From contig NZ_JAKIKR010000052.1 in NCBI RefSeq assembly GCF_023284025.1, positions 1-34,321 of the forward strand: a DNA stretch of 34,321 bases. Direction: 5' to 3'. The DNA comes from Shewanella abyssi. GTDB taxonomy: Bacteria; Pseudomonadota; Gammaproteobacteria; Enterobacterales; Shewanellaceae. The notes under the pieces were generated by a model. The model had not been told where the DNA came from. It was given only the letters and a program-made list of their open reading frames with translations, and did not search any database. Of this stretch, positions 8,410 through 16,274 are shown piece after piece. The position numbers and the translations under genes were made by a program. Within the stretch, counting starts at the first letter, position 1; every line of letters begins with the position of its first letter.

Positions 8410-8691
8410 ATGGAGGAGTCAATCCTAATCCTTGCTATTTTTGTACTCATTTTTTACATCTATCGTTCACAAGAAACCGATAAAAGACTGCGAGTCATCG
8501 AAAATAAAATCGACACATTGCTGAAAAATAATGGCATTGTCTTTGATGAAGGCCTGCATGTATCCAAAGAGGTATTAACCGCAGTCACCTTAGGTAAAAA
8601 GCTTACTGCCATTAGGTTATACCGCAAAGAAACTGGTGCGGGCTTGAAAGAAGCCCATGAAGTCATCAACAGACTCGTGGCAAAAATATAG
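8410..8691 (+). CDS. Membrane-anchored protein with ribosomal L7/L12-like C-terminal domain
   Basis: A 93-residue protein. Residues about 4-19 form a membrane helix (ESILILAIFVLIFYIY), followed by a short coiled stretch (RLRVIENKIDTLLKN). The C-terminal about 30 residues (KKLTAIRLYRKETGAGLKEA...) closely follow the L7/L12 C-terminal domain pattern of AIKLYREETGxGLKEAK. It is not the ribosomal stalk protein, because the normal N-terminal dimerisation domain is missing. ATG at 8410 is chosen over an upstream TTG at 8365 because AAAGGAGA lies at ideal spacing. Function unknown. It follows the tor terminator, so it is probably not part of torECAD. Confidence 0.75.
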   Translation: MEESILILAIFVLIFYIYRSQETDKRLRVIENKIDTLLKNNGIVFDEGLHVSKEVLTAVTLGKKLTAIRLYRKETGAGLKEAHEVINRLVAKI

Positions 8692-8746
8692 TCAGCATTG
8701 CCAAGTAATTAACCTCCACAATGACAATATTACGCAAGCAGGTTTT

Positions 8747-9133
8747 ATGCATAAAAGTAGATTAGCCGCATTGGTTTTAGACAGTAAAGTGGATGACATT
8801 GAGCAAGCAAATCGCTTTTGGGAGCAGGCCTTAGGCGCGCAATGCGTGCGCTCAGATAAAGAGTGGTCTACTCGCTATTCACATCTTGAAACACCAGATG
8901 ATCAGCCGCAGATCTTGATTCAGAAAACAACCCACGAGAGTCGAGTTCATCTCGATATTGAAACTGACGACATCGACTCCGAGGTTAAACGCTTAACGGA
9001 GATTGGCGCTATCGTGATAGAAACATTTGCCCGCTGGGTTGTTATGCAAGCGCCAACAGGCCATCGATTTTGCGTGGTCAACCCACAGAGAAAGGACTTC
9101 GACACTGCCGAAAATGTCAATACTTGGCAATAG
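8747..9133 (+). CDS. VOC (glyoxalase/bleomycin-resistance fold) family protein
   Basis: A 128-residue protein with the beta-alpha-beta-beta-beta pattern of the VOC superfamily: LAALVLDSK followed by a helix ending in FWEQALGA near the N-terminus, HLDIETDDIDSEVKRLTEIGA in the middle, and a WVVMQAPTGHRFCVV strand near the end. This arrangement fits the glyoxalase-like domain often annotated without known substrate. ATG at 8747 is preferred to an earlier in-frame codon inside the upstream gene because it starts the conserved domain cleanly. A second VOC gene lies 183 bases downstream. Substrate and metal use cannot be assigned. Confidence 0.75.
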   Translation: MHKSRLAALVLDSKVDDIEQANRFWEQALGAQCVRSDKEWSTRYSHLETPDDQPQILIQKTTHESRVHLDIETDDIDSEVKRLTEIGAIVIETFARWVVMQAPTGHRFCVVNPQRKDFDTAENVNTWQ

Positions 9134-9315
9134 ACCGCAGCTCTTCGCTCAGCCATTAACGGAATACAAGCGAATTAAACAAGGATGAATATGTTCAAGA
9201 AACAAGAGGAAAGGCGTGCTCCAACACATTTTATGGCAGTGGCATACATCACTAATTAAGCAAGCAAGCGAAGCTATTTTCATTCAACTTCAAAGACAGG
9301 GCGTTTTAACCTTAT

Positions 9316-9675
9316 ATGGATAATCCATCAAGCTTACTCATAGTGCAAAACCTGCAACAATCGAAATCGTTTTATCTTGATATACTTGGGCTTACGTTAG
9401 TGTCTGAAACTGACAACTGCCTCAAGCTATTAGCTGGAAATCATGCGGTACTAATGTTTCAAGGTACTTTGCCCGCACTTGAGTACCAGCACGGTTACAA
9501 TGCTAATTCAACGCTAGTTTTTAGTGTCGATAATCTTGATGACAAAATTGTCGAGCTAAAAAGTCACGCCGTTGAGTTTATTCATCAGTCACCTAATCAG
9601 AATGATTGGGGCCGCTATGCCGCCTTTAAAGACCCGTCAGGCATCGTTCATGAGCTGTTTGAGCTTTTTCGCTAA
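9316..9675 (+). CDS. VOC (glyoxalase fold) family protein
   Basis: A 119-residue protein of one glyoxalase-fold unit: LLIVQNLQQSKSFYLDILGL at the N-terminus, a central VFSVDNLDDKIVELKSHAVEF segment, and the typical end AAFKDPSGIVHELFEL, whose glutamate is in the position of a family metal ligand. Members are often annotated as lactoylglutathione lyase-like or antibiotic-resistance-like, but substrates vary widely. It is clearly different in sequence from the VOC gene at 8747-9133, so this is not a recent tandem duplication. The ribosome-binding signal is weak (ACAGGGCG). Confidence 0.8.
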   Translation: MDNPSSLLIVQNLQQSKSFYLDILGLTLVSETDNCLKLLAGNHAVLMFQGTLPALEYQHGYNANSTLVFSVDNLDDKIVELKSHAVEFIHQSPNQNDWGRYAAFKDPSGIVHELFELFR

Positions 9676-9811
9676 CAAACAATGCAGCAAGACACCCAGA
9701 AAATTCATGGTGAAATACCCGCAACTACTTGTTTATTTTAGCTGTTTACATTAGTTTATAGTCAAAATAATCTCGTGCTTATCAATAGCAAATACTTGAA
9801 AAGGAAAGCAA

Positions 9812-10123
9812 GTGAAAATCATCGCTATCGCCCCGTTATTAATCAGTTTGTCAGCTTGCACCGTCTTTCTTGGTGATCCTGACGAAAGGGTTGGCAAGTT
9901 CAAAGATTTTGAACTCTGCACCGAGCTTGCAGACAAGACGTTTAAGTATCATTCAGAATGGGCTTGGGCTATTACAGATGAGATTAAAAAGCGTGAATTA
10001 GATAAGTCAGCAGAGTGTAAAACCGCTTACACCAACCGAATAGACAGAATCACCAGAAAATTAAAAACCAAGCCACTGAACTTTGAAGAGGCTTTAGCAA
10101 GTACAAGTAATAGTGCTATTTAA
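9812..10123 (+). CDS. Small predicted lipoprotein
   Basis: A 103-residue protein with a GTG start at 9812 preceded by AAGGAAAG. The N-terminus MKIIAIAPLLISLSAC is a lipoprotein signal peptide with lipobox LSAC, so Cys16 should be lipidated after signal peptidase II cleavage. The mature part is short, charged and has two further Cys (in FELCTEL and SAECKTAY). I do not recognise the family and no function is proposed. It stands alone before the torS 3' end, with which it converges. Confidence 0.7.
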   Translation: MKIIAIAPLLISLSACTVFLGDPDERVGKFKDFELCTELADKTFKYHSEWAWAITDEIKKRELDKSAECKTAYTNRIDRITRKLKTKPLNFEEALASTSNSAI

Positions 10124-10133
10124 GTTCAAACAA

Positions 10134-10161
10134 TGAGAGAGCTGTTAAATTCGCTCTCTCA
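10134..10161 (+). terminator. Hairpin after the lipoprotein gene
   Basis: TGAGAGAGC (10134-10142) pairs with GCTCTCTCA (10153-10161), a 9-bp stem with a 10-base loop. The following bases are only moderately T-rich, so termination efficiency is uncertain. It lies between two convergent genes, 11 bases after the lipoprotein stop. Confidence 0.55.
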
Positions 10162-10240
10162 AGCTTTCACTTATGAACCAATGTCTCAGAACAAAGCTAT
10201 TTAAATAGAGCCGTTGAAATAGGCTTTAGCGTAAGCAAAA

Positions 10241-13200
10241 CTATTCTTCCTGCTTACCTAACCACAGCGATAAGGCATCTAATGAGCGTTGCCATAAGGC
10301 AAACAGCGGTTGATGTTGGCCCTGTTGATATTCAATAACAGACACGTGCAACTGCTCGATATCACCACATGCTGCCGCCAGCTGCGTTAACCCCATGCTG
10401 GCACTACTGCCCTTCAACCCATGCAATATGCGCTCGAAATCTTGCGGTGCGTTCGCAAGTGTAATCATATGCGCTTGGCTAGACTCACGATAAAGCTCGA
10501 ACAGCTCAATCACCGCATCTTTACCTAGATAACTCATATCTTGGATAAGCTGGCTGTCATCTAATAGCGCTAAATGACCGTTTGGCATAACCTCATCATC
10601 AAGTACGATTTCAGGTTCAAGTACTATTTCAGGTTCAAATACAGCAGGGACTAAAGCATTAGCATTTAATTTATCAATCTCGACTGCTCGTCCAAGCCAA
10701 ACGGTTAACGCCTGCATATCCAGCGGCTTCATCAAGACTTGATCAAAGCCTTTAGCGTGATAGTTCTCCATATCCTTAGCCTGCAGCTGCGCGGTAAACG
10801 CCGCTATCTGTAACGAGTGTCCTATCTGAGTATTGATCTGTTGTAACTCCTCGAGCAGTTCGAGGCCAGAACCATCACCAAGCTGAATATCAAGCATCAC
10901 CGCATCGAACTCACTCGCGCTAGATTTGGTGTAGGCTAGCCTTGCGGCCGCACAGCTAGTGGCTAACACGGAATGATGGCCAAGATGCGCTAAAAACCCT
11001 TGCGCCACCATCGCATTTATCTTGTTGTCTTCTATCACCAACACCCGCTTGGCGCTGACGAGCACAGCTTGTTGTTGCTGCGCCACATCTGGCCCTGCGC
11101 ATTCAATAAGCGGCAATGAAAAACCAAAACTGCTGCCTTGATTCACTTGGCTGGTTACCCATAATGCCTTTGCTGCATCTGCGCTGGTGCTCATCAATTC
11201 AACTAGCTGCTTACTAATTGCCAGCCCGAGCCCAGTACCACGATCGCGGCCTTTACTGGGCTCATTACTATAGGCTTTAAATAGTTTTTTCATTGCGTTA
11301 GCACCAATGCCAACACCGCTATCTTGTACCTTAAAGGTCAGTGTTTCTTGCTCAACGGCGACACACAACTCAACGGTTCCTTGAGGGGTAAACTTAATGG
11401 CATTACCGAGTAGATTAAACAATACCTGACGTAATTTAGGACCATCGATATAGACCCACTTTGGTAAGTTTTGATAGTTTGCCACCAAGGTCAAGCCAGC
11501 TAAGCCTGCGCCTGCTAGCATGATGGCGGCAACTTCATCGAGTAGCTCAGCAAGATCCACCGCTCGAGGCTCATTAGCCAACTTACTTTGCTCAAGGCGG
11601 GAGAAATCCAAAATGTCATTGAGTACTGTTTGCAACAGCGTGCCACTGTATTGTGATAGTGCCAACATCTGCCGTTGTGCTGGCGGTAGGTTTGAGTGGC
11701 CGAGTAGCGTTAACGTGCCCAGCAACCCGTTTAGTGGCGTCCTGATCTCATGGCTCATGGTGGCTAAAAACAGTGATTTGGCTTGGTTAGCTTGCTCCGC
11801 CATATCGCGGGCGAGTACATGGCCTTTGGCTTCTTTATCAAGCTGAACATTAGCCTCAGCCAGCTCTAATGTACGCGCCTCAACGGTCGCTTCCAACGCC
11901 TGTTTATGTTCAAACAACTCTGCAGCAGTATCGCGAAGCTCGGCCTGCAGTTTAAGGTTATGTTCGGTCTTCTGCTTAAAGGCTTTAATGGCGCTGGCCA
12001 TTGCCGCAAGCTCATCATCACCGGCGGTATCGATAGTGACGTCAGTATTGCCCAGACTCAGCTGCGCCATCGCCCTAGTGGCAGCATTCAATTTAAGCGC
12101 TATCCCTTGGTAGATCACCTTATAAACCACAACAGCGATGACCAGTAGCATCAAAAAACCTGTCAGCAAAAGCCCCAACTTAGACCAAGTTAGCTGCTTA
12201 AGATAATCGACTCTCGCCTTATCAGCTTCTATGCGCTGGAACCGCATTGCGGCATCGACCGCACCATTTAGCGCATCTAACTTATCGGTAAGGGCTTGCA
12301 GTTGTAACTCTTGCGTTTGATTAAGTTGAGTATGTTGTGTTTGCAGCAAAATACTCTGGGGCAATTTTCGTAACATACTGACCTGGCTTGCAAAAGATTT
12401 TGACCTCACTGGATCGCGGATAATATTGGCAAGACTGATCAAGGAGGCAAAATAGCGCACGCCTGCATCTGATGCTGGATCATTCAAAGCTGAAATGGAC
12501 ACGCCAAGCTGAGCTAATTGGCTATCGTTTTTGGCCAAAGTTTTAAAAATGCCACTATCTAACTCTAGCGACTGGAACACTTGCCCCATCAATGCAATGT
12601 CATGCACAATTTTGAGGGCACGGTTAAGGCGCTCTTGAATATCAATATCTTGCTCGATTAAGGTATCGAGCAGCATTGAGGTTTGCTCGACGCCTACGGC
12701 TTGCGGATAGGCCAAACTGATTTTGGATAAGATGCCCGAGTCGACAATTGCCAGCTCAGCCAGTAGCAACTCTGTACTTTCGTTGGCTGCGTCCACCAGC
12801 GCTTTACCTTGGAGCTGCAGTTGGTAAGCCGCCAAAATGCGCTGCCCCACTTGCTCGCCAAGATGGGACACGTCAAGAATAATATCCGCAGCGCTCTGCT
12901 CAAGGCTTAAGTCAAAATTGACATTCAAGGCTTTTAACACGCCGATAGCGTTAAGCATTGACGCACTATTAATGGACAGCTTTCGGCCGACGAGTTGCCG
13001 CTGAGATTCGAGTTCAGATTGCCCTAATAGCTTGGCATTTTCGGCCAGAGCATTACTTGAGAGTACCAGCTGACGCGCAGCCTCTGATGCAGGTAGTGCT
13101 TTGTCGTAAAGATATTGATCAGCTTGCTGCACCCAGTGCAAACTTAAGCTTCCCAACGTCACTAGCAGCAATAACAACAGTGCCAATAAACTAAAGGCCA

Positions 13201-13279
13201 GCATCAAGCGACCTATTAGGCTTTTTCTTGATAATGATAATCTGGGTCGCGATGATGGAGTCAGATACAAAGCGCTCAC
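10241..13279 (-). CDS. torS: TorS, hybrid sensor histidine kinase for TMAO
   Basis: A 1012-residue tripartite hybrid kinase, somewhat longer than E. coli TorS. Transmembrane helix 1 (about 22-48) and helix 2 (about 366-390) bracket a large helical periplasmic sensor that should contact TorT. HAMP and a coiled coil follow, then the HisKA domain with H510 in MSHEIRTPLNG, an HATPase domain (NLLGNAIKFTPQG, RGTGLGLAISKQL), a receiver with D797 (VMLDIQLG), and a C-terminal HPt domain with H953 (LHGLKGSSASMGL). The phosphorelay H510-D797-H953 feeds TorR. All key residues are present. It is divergent from torT, with about 106 bases between starts. Confidence 0.94.
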   Translation of the reverse strand: MSALYLTPSSRPRLSLSRKSLIGRLMLAFSLLALLLLLLVTLGSLSLHWVQQADQYLYDKALPASEAARQLVLSSNALAENAKLLGQSELESQRQLVGRKLSINSASMLNAIGVLKALNVNFDLSLEQSAADIILDVSHLGEQVGQRILAAYQLQLQGKALVDAANESTELLLAELAIVDSGILSKISLAYPQAVGVEQTSMLLDTLIEQDIDIQERLNRALKIVHDIALMGQVFQSLELDSGIFKTLAKNDSQLAQLGVSISALNDPASDAGVRYFASLISLANIIRDPVRSKSFASQVSMLRKLPQSILLQTQHTQLNQTQELQLQALTDKLDALNGAVDAAMRFQRIEADKARVDYLKQLTWSKLGLLLTGFLMLLVIAVVVYKVIYQGIALKLNAATRAMAQLSLGNTDVTIDTAGDDELAAMASAIKAFKQKTEHNLKLQAELRDTAAELFEHKQALEATVEARTLELAEANVQLDKEAKGHVLARDMAEQANQAKSLFLATMSHEIRTPLNGLLGTLTLLGHSNLPPAQRQMLALSQYSGTLLQTVLNDILDFSRLEQSKLANEPRAVDLAELLDEVAAIMLAGAGLAGLTLVANYQNLPKWVYIDGPKLRQVLFNLLGNAIKFTPQGTVELCVAVEQETLTFKVQDSGVGIGANAMKKLFKAYSNEPSKGRDRGTGLGLAISKQLVELMSTSADAAKALWVTSQVNQGSSFGFSLPLIECAGPDVAQQQQAVLVSAKRVLVIEDNKINAMVAQGFLAHLGHHSVLATSCAAARLAYTKSSASEFDAVMLDIQLGDGSGLELLEELQQINTQIGHSLQIAAFTAQLQAKDMENYHAKGFDQVLMKPLDMQALTVWLGRAVEIDKLNANALVPAVFEPEIVLEPEIVLDDEVMPNGHLALLDDSQLIQDMSYLGKDAVIELFELYRESSQAHMITLANAPQDFERILHGLKGSSASMGLTQLAAACGDIEQLHVSVIEYQQGQHQPLFALWQRSLDALSLWLGKQEE

Positions 13280-13385
13280 TCTTTTACGTTATGCTGTTAC
13301 AATATTGACTCACATTAACATGTAACACCAATTCCATTAATCACATATTTAATAGAATTTGTATAACACCAAGGGTATGTTAACA

Positions 13386-14450
13386 ATGGCAAAACCATTG
13401 CTACGATGGACAAAACTGTTTTTGACTCTATTACTCGCCAGTCCATTGGCGAATGCTGCCATAACCGTGCCCTCTTGGTCACTTGAGCAAAGACAGCCTT
13501 TCGATAACAAGATCCAGCAAAGTACTCCGCTGCAATTTACCCCGCTGACCCAAGCTAAAAAAGACTGGCGTATCTGCGTGTTAATGCCCCACCTAAAAGA
13601 CAGTTACTGGACCGGCATAAACTATGGCCTTGTACAGCAAGCAAAAAAATTAAAGCTACATTTAGAGCTATTTGAAGCGGGCAGCTATTACGGTTTGGAT
13701 AAACAATTAAGCCAGCTCGACAACTGCATGAAACACGACTTTGATGCCATATTGCTCGGGGGCGTTCGCCCTGACCTGCTTGATTTTTATAAAGCCCCCA
13801 TCGATAAGCCTATCATTGCGCTGGTCAATCGCCTCGATCATAAAATTGTCACTACCAGGGTGGGGGTTAACTGGTATCAAATGGGGTTTCAGGCAGGGGA
13901 ATATATTCGCCAACAAACGGATGCGCCAACGCAGGTTGCGCTACTGGCGGGCCCCGACAAACAAGGTGGCAGTGGTTTAGTAGAGCAGGGGCTGAGAGCT
14001 GCATTAGCTGACAGCCAAGTCACTATATCGGCAGTGCGCCACGCAGACAATAATCGCAATTTATATCGTGATGAGTTAGAAGCCTTATTGGATAGCCAAA
14101 CGCCGCAATACATTCTTGGCAGCGCAGTCGCCATTGAGGCTGGAGTGGCCATATTAAGGCAGCGTCAGCTTGAAGATAAGGTAAAGCTTGTTAGCAGTTA
14201 TCTCTCTCCCGCCATACTCAGAGGGATCTATCGTGACCGGGTTGAATTTAGTAACGACGATTTAGTGGTGGTACAGGGTATGCTTGCCATTGATGTTGCA
14301 GTAAGAGAGTTACAAGGCGCTAGGCCTTTTGGTGATATAGGCCCTAAAATACAGAGCCAAATTATCGGCAAGATTAATAAAGAGGTGTTAAAAACCAGCT
14401 TGGCACCCGCCGACTATTACCCTATCTATCGCGTCAATCCTGAAGACTAG
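13386..14450 (+). CDS. torT: TorT, periplasmic TMAO-binding protein
   Basis: A periplasmic binding protein (about 354 residues from the chosen start) that binds TMAO and works with TorS to trigger the phosphorelay. The N-terminus MAKPLLRWTKLFLTLLLASPLANAA is a Sec signal peptide with ANA cleavage. The body has the LacI/ribose-binding type fold: WRICVLMPHLKDSYWTGINY near the start, DAILLGGVRPD, then QVALLAGPDKQGGSGLVEQGL. ATG 13386 is chosen because AAGGG lies 10 bases upstream; ATG 13377 would leave a spacing of one base. It is divergent from torS and convergent with torR, 19 bases apart. Confidence 0.9.
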   Translation: MAKPLLRWTKLFLTLLLASPLANAAITVPSWSLEQRQPFDNKIQQSTPLQFTPLTQAKKDWRICVLMPHLKDSYWTGINYGLVQQAKKLKLHLELFEAGSYYGLDKQLSQLDNCMKHDFDAILLGGVRPDLLDFYKAPIDKPIIALVNRLDHKIVTTRVGVNWYQMGFQAGEYIRQQTDAPTQVALLAGPDKQGGSGLVEQGLRAALADSQVTISAVRHADNNRNLYRDELEALLDSQTPQYILGSAVAIEAGVAILRQRQLEDKVKLVSSYLSPAILRGIYRDRVEFSNDDLVVVQGMLAIDVAVRELQGARPFGDIGPKIQSQIIGKINKEVLKTSLAPADYYPIYRVNPED

Positions 14451-14469
14451 ACCGAGTGAGTTGCCAACA

Positions 14470-15180
14470 TTAGTCTTTTACTTTGGCGGCAAAAAGATAA
14501 CCTTCGCCATGGACGGTGACAAATAGCTCTGCAGATAGCTTGTTACGCAAGCGCCTGATAATCACATCAATAGTACGATCATTCACGTCTTGATTACGGT
14601 GACTGGTTTGCTGCATTAATCGATCGCGTGATAACACTTGCTGCGGATGAAGAGAGAAAGCCGTCAACAGTTCAAACTCTGCTTTAGTCAGCTTAATGAG
14701 CTCACCATTACAGCTCAGCTGCCGACTGTTGAGTTCTAGAACATAGTCATTAAAGGCGATAATATTGTCATTGGGATCGGCTTGTGCTCCGCTCTCGGCA
14801 ATCGCTTTTTGCACTAAAGAGATACGCCATAATAGATTTTTAACCCGCACCAGTAACTCCCTTAATTCAAAGGGTTTTGTTACATAGTCATCGGCGCCCA
14901 TCTCCAAACCAACAATTTTATCGATGGTTTCATCACGGCCTGTCACCAGTATGATCCCTACATCGCTGCGACTGCGCAGTTCACGGGCTAAACTGAGACC
15001 ATCGGTGCCGGGCAAGTTAATATCGAGCATGACTAAATCGATATGTTGGCGATCAAATTCATACCACATCTGCTCACCATCTTGAGCTTCAAGAACTTGA
15101 TAGCCCTCCTTCTCAAAATAGCCTTTTAACCTAGCTCTAATGACAGTTTCATCATCAACAACCAGTACTCTGTAGCCCAT
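14470..15180 (-). CDS. torR: TorR, response regulator of the TMAO system
   Basis: A 236-residue OmpR/PhoB-type regulator that activates torECAD and probably torF. The receiver has acidic residues near the N-terminus (VVDDE), phospho-acceptor D53 (VMLDINLPGTDG), T80 and K102 (DYVTKPF). The winged-helix DNA-binding domain occupies about 140-236 (LTKAEFELLTAF, RTIDVIIRRLRNKL, VTVHGEGYLF). The proposed sites are the CTGTTCATAT-like decamers at 3388-3450 and 16229-16269. The gene faces torT tail to tail. I see no convincing TorR box in its own upstream region (15181-15361). Confidence 0.94.
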   Translation of the reverse strand: MGYRVLVVDDETVIRARLKGYFEKEGYQVLEAQDGEQMWYEFDRQHIDLVMLDINLPGTDGLSLARELRSRSDVGIILVTGRDETIDKIVGLEMGADDYVTKPFELRELLVRVKNLLWRISLVQKAIAESGAQADPNDNIIAFNDYVLELNSRQLSCNGELIKLTKAEFELLTAFSLHPQQVLSRDRLMQQTSHRNQDVNDRTIDVIIRRLRNKLSAELFVTVHGEGYLFAAKVKD

Positions 15181-15361
15181 AAATTACCCCAACCAACACT
15201 CATTCAGTCTCTAAAAACTGCGCTCATATATTTGCTTAGCAGCATTAAGGCCACATAATATACATAATTAGCCGCTAATACACTTAACTCGATCCCAATC
15301 TGCTCTATTACTGGCTATCGTTTAATCAAAATTGGCTTTCTGCTTAGGGATAAATAACAAA

Positions 15362-15387
15362 AAAGCCGACTTTATTAGGTCGGCTTT
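15362..15387 (-). terminator. Intrinsic terminator of torF
   Basis: AAAGCCGAC (15362-15370) pairs with GTCGGCTTT (15379-15387) around an 8-base loop. Read on the minus strand the stem is followed by a TTTTTT-like run (TTTTTTG), a good intrinsic terminator 36 bases after the torF stop. The gap from here to the torR start (15181-15361) shows nothing else I can name. Confidence 0.85.
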
Positions 15388-15423
15388 GTTCAGCTTTGGT
15401 ATTAGTATTTATTGAGGTCGGTT

Positions 15424-16161
15424 TTAGAAACTCTTGCTTAAACCAAACACTAACCGATCATCAAAGATCTCAGTTTGTGTACCATAGACCAAGTGTGACT
15501 CATCAACTGAGCTACCGTGGTAACGAAGATCAAAGACTAAACCGACATAACTCGCTTCGACACCCAAATTCCAGTGAGTCCAACCTTCAGCGCCTTCTCC
15601 ATCTAAATCTTGATAACCAAAAGATCCCGATACCTTTACCCCATTATTAAAATCATAGCTTGGGTGCACTGCATAGTTAACCCCTTGCCAACCATCAACG
15701 CCAAACCAGTCATCAAGTGTTGGTGTCACTTCAAGTGTGACATTGGCTTGGCCAAACTGCTTAGCGACTTTAATCCATAATTCGGTGTAGTTTGAATATG
15801 AAGCACCAGCATAAAGATATGAAAACACCATCACGTCGTAAGTAAAACCACTGTCGCCAAAGGCGCCTGCTTTACCAATATAAGGTGCGGTAACGATTTC
15901 GAGATTAGGGTCAGCAAACTTAATGTTTGACGCAAATACACCGGTATACCAGCCATCATCATTGCCCCAACCTAGTGTGCCTTGTACTACAGGAACGTCG
16001 CCGTCCATAGTTTCAGACTCACCACGGAAAACATAGTCAGAGGCAAACTTAACGTTACCACTCAACTGGCCGCCCAACAGGTCATTATTCTCAGCAGCAA
16101 ATGCTGTTCCCATCGAGGTGGCCGTTAAGCTTGCAAGCATTAAAGCGTGTACAGTTTTCAT
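15424..16161 (-). CDS. torF: TorF-family putative outer-membrane porin
   Basis: A 245-residue protein of the TorF/Gcw_chp type, known in Shewanella as a TorR-regulated gene. A Sec signal peptide (MKTVHALMLASLTATSMGTAFA) is followed by alternating beta-strand sequence (LSGNVKFASDYVFRGESE, GWYTGVFASNIKF and similar) and ends in a terminal Phe (LVFGLSKSF), typical of outer-membrane beta-barrels. A role in moving TMAO or another solute across the outer membrane is inference. The start at 16161 is preferred over ATGs at 16170 and 16167 because the GAG ribosome-binding signal is then nine bases away. TorR boxes lie upstream and a terminator downstream. Confidence 0.88.
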   Translation of the reverse strand: MKTVHALMLASLTATSMGTAFAAENNDLLGGQLSGNVKFASDYVFRGESETMDGDVPVVQGTLGWGNDDGWYTGVFASNIKFADPNLEIVTAPYIGKAGAFGDSGFTYDVMVFSYLYAGASYSNYTELWIKVAKQFGQANVTLEVTPTLDDWFGVDGWQGVNYAVHPSYDFNNGVKVSGSFGYQDLDGEGAEGWTHWNLGVEASYVGLVFDLRYHGSSVDESHLVYGTQTEIFDDRLVFGLSKSF

Positions 16162-16192
16162 ATTCATCATCTCGTTGTGTTATTTGAGACAA

Positions 16193-16198
16193 ATGTTA
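16193..16198 (-). promoter_or_regulatory. Putative -10 element of torF
   Basis: On the minus strand this reads TAACAT. It lies 71 bases from the first base of the first TorR decamer (16269), exactly the offset of TATAAT from the first decamer at torE (3388 to 3459). No -35 consensus is present, as at torE. Transcription would start near 16186. Confidence 0.55.
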
Positions 16199-16226
16199 CT
16201 CCCAAGTTATTAATAACTATGGGAGT
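16198..16226. promoter_or_regulatory. 29-nt near-perfect palindrome in the torF promoter
   Basis: The centre AGTTATTAATAACT (16205-16218) is a perfect 14-bp palindrome. It is flanked by ACTCCCA on the left (16198-16204) and TGGGAGT on the right (16220-16226), with a single extra A at 16219. It fills the space between the fourth TorR decamer and the proposed -10. It may be an operator for a second regulator or, if transcription starts earlier, a leader hairpin. Confidence 0.6.
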
Positions 16227-16228
16227 AG

Positions 16229-16269
16229 TTATGAACCAATAAACCAACTATATGAAAAAATATGAACGG
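16229..16269 (-). promoter_or_regulatory. TorR-binding decamer boxes of the torF promoter
   Basis: Read on the minus strand from 16269: CCGTTCATAT, then TTTTTCATAT from 16259, AGTTGGTTTA (weak) from 16249, and TGGTTCATAA from 16238. Offsets are 0, 10, 20 and 31, identical to the first four boxes before torE. The first and second boxes keep the TTCATAT core of the TorR decamer CTGTTCATAT. The array begins just outside the 3' end of the upstream channel gene. Confidence 0.75.
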
Positions 16270-16274
16270 AGAGG

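Noticed and set aside
9185..9259. 24-codon ORF preceded by AAGG between the two VOC genes
   Set aside because: Very short, no recognisable signal or domain, and the upstream purine signal is poor; it may be chance.
10171..10180. TTATGAACCA, identical to the fourth torF box
   Set aside because: Lies between the 3' ends of two convergent genes with no promoter or second box nearby.
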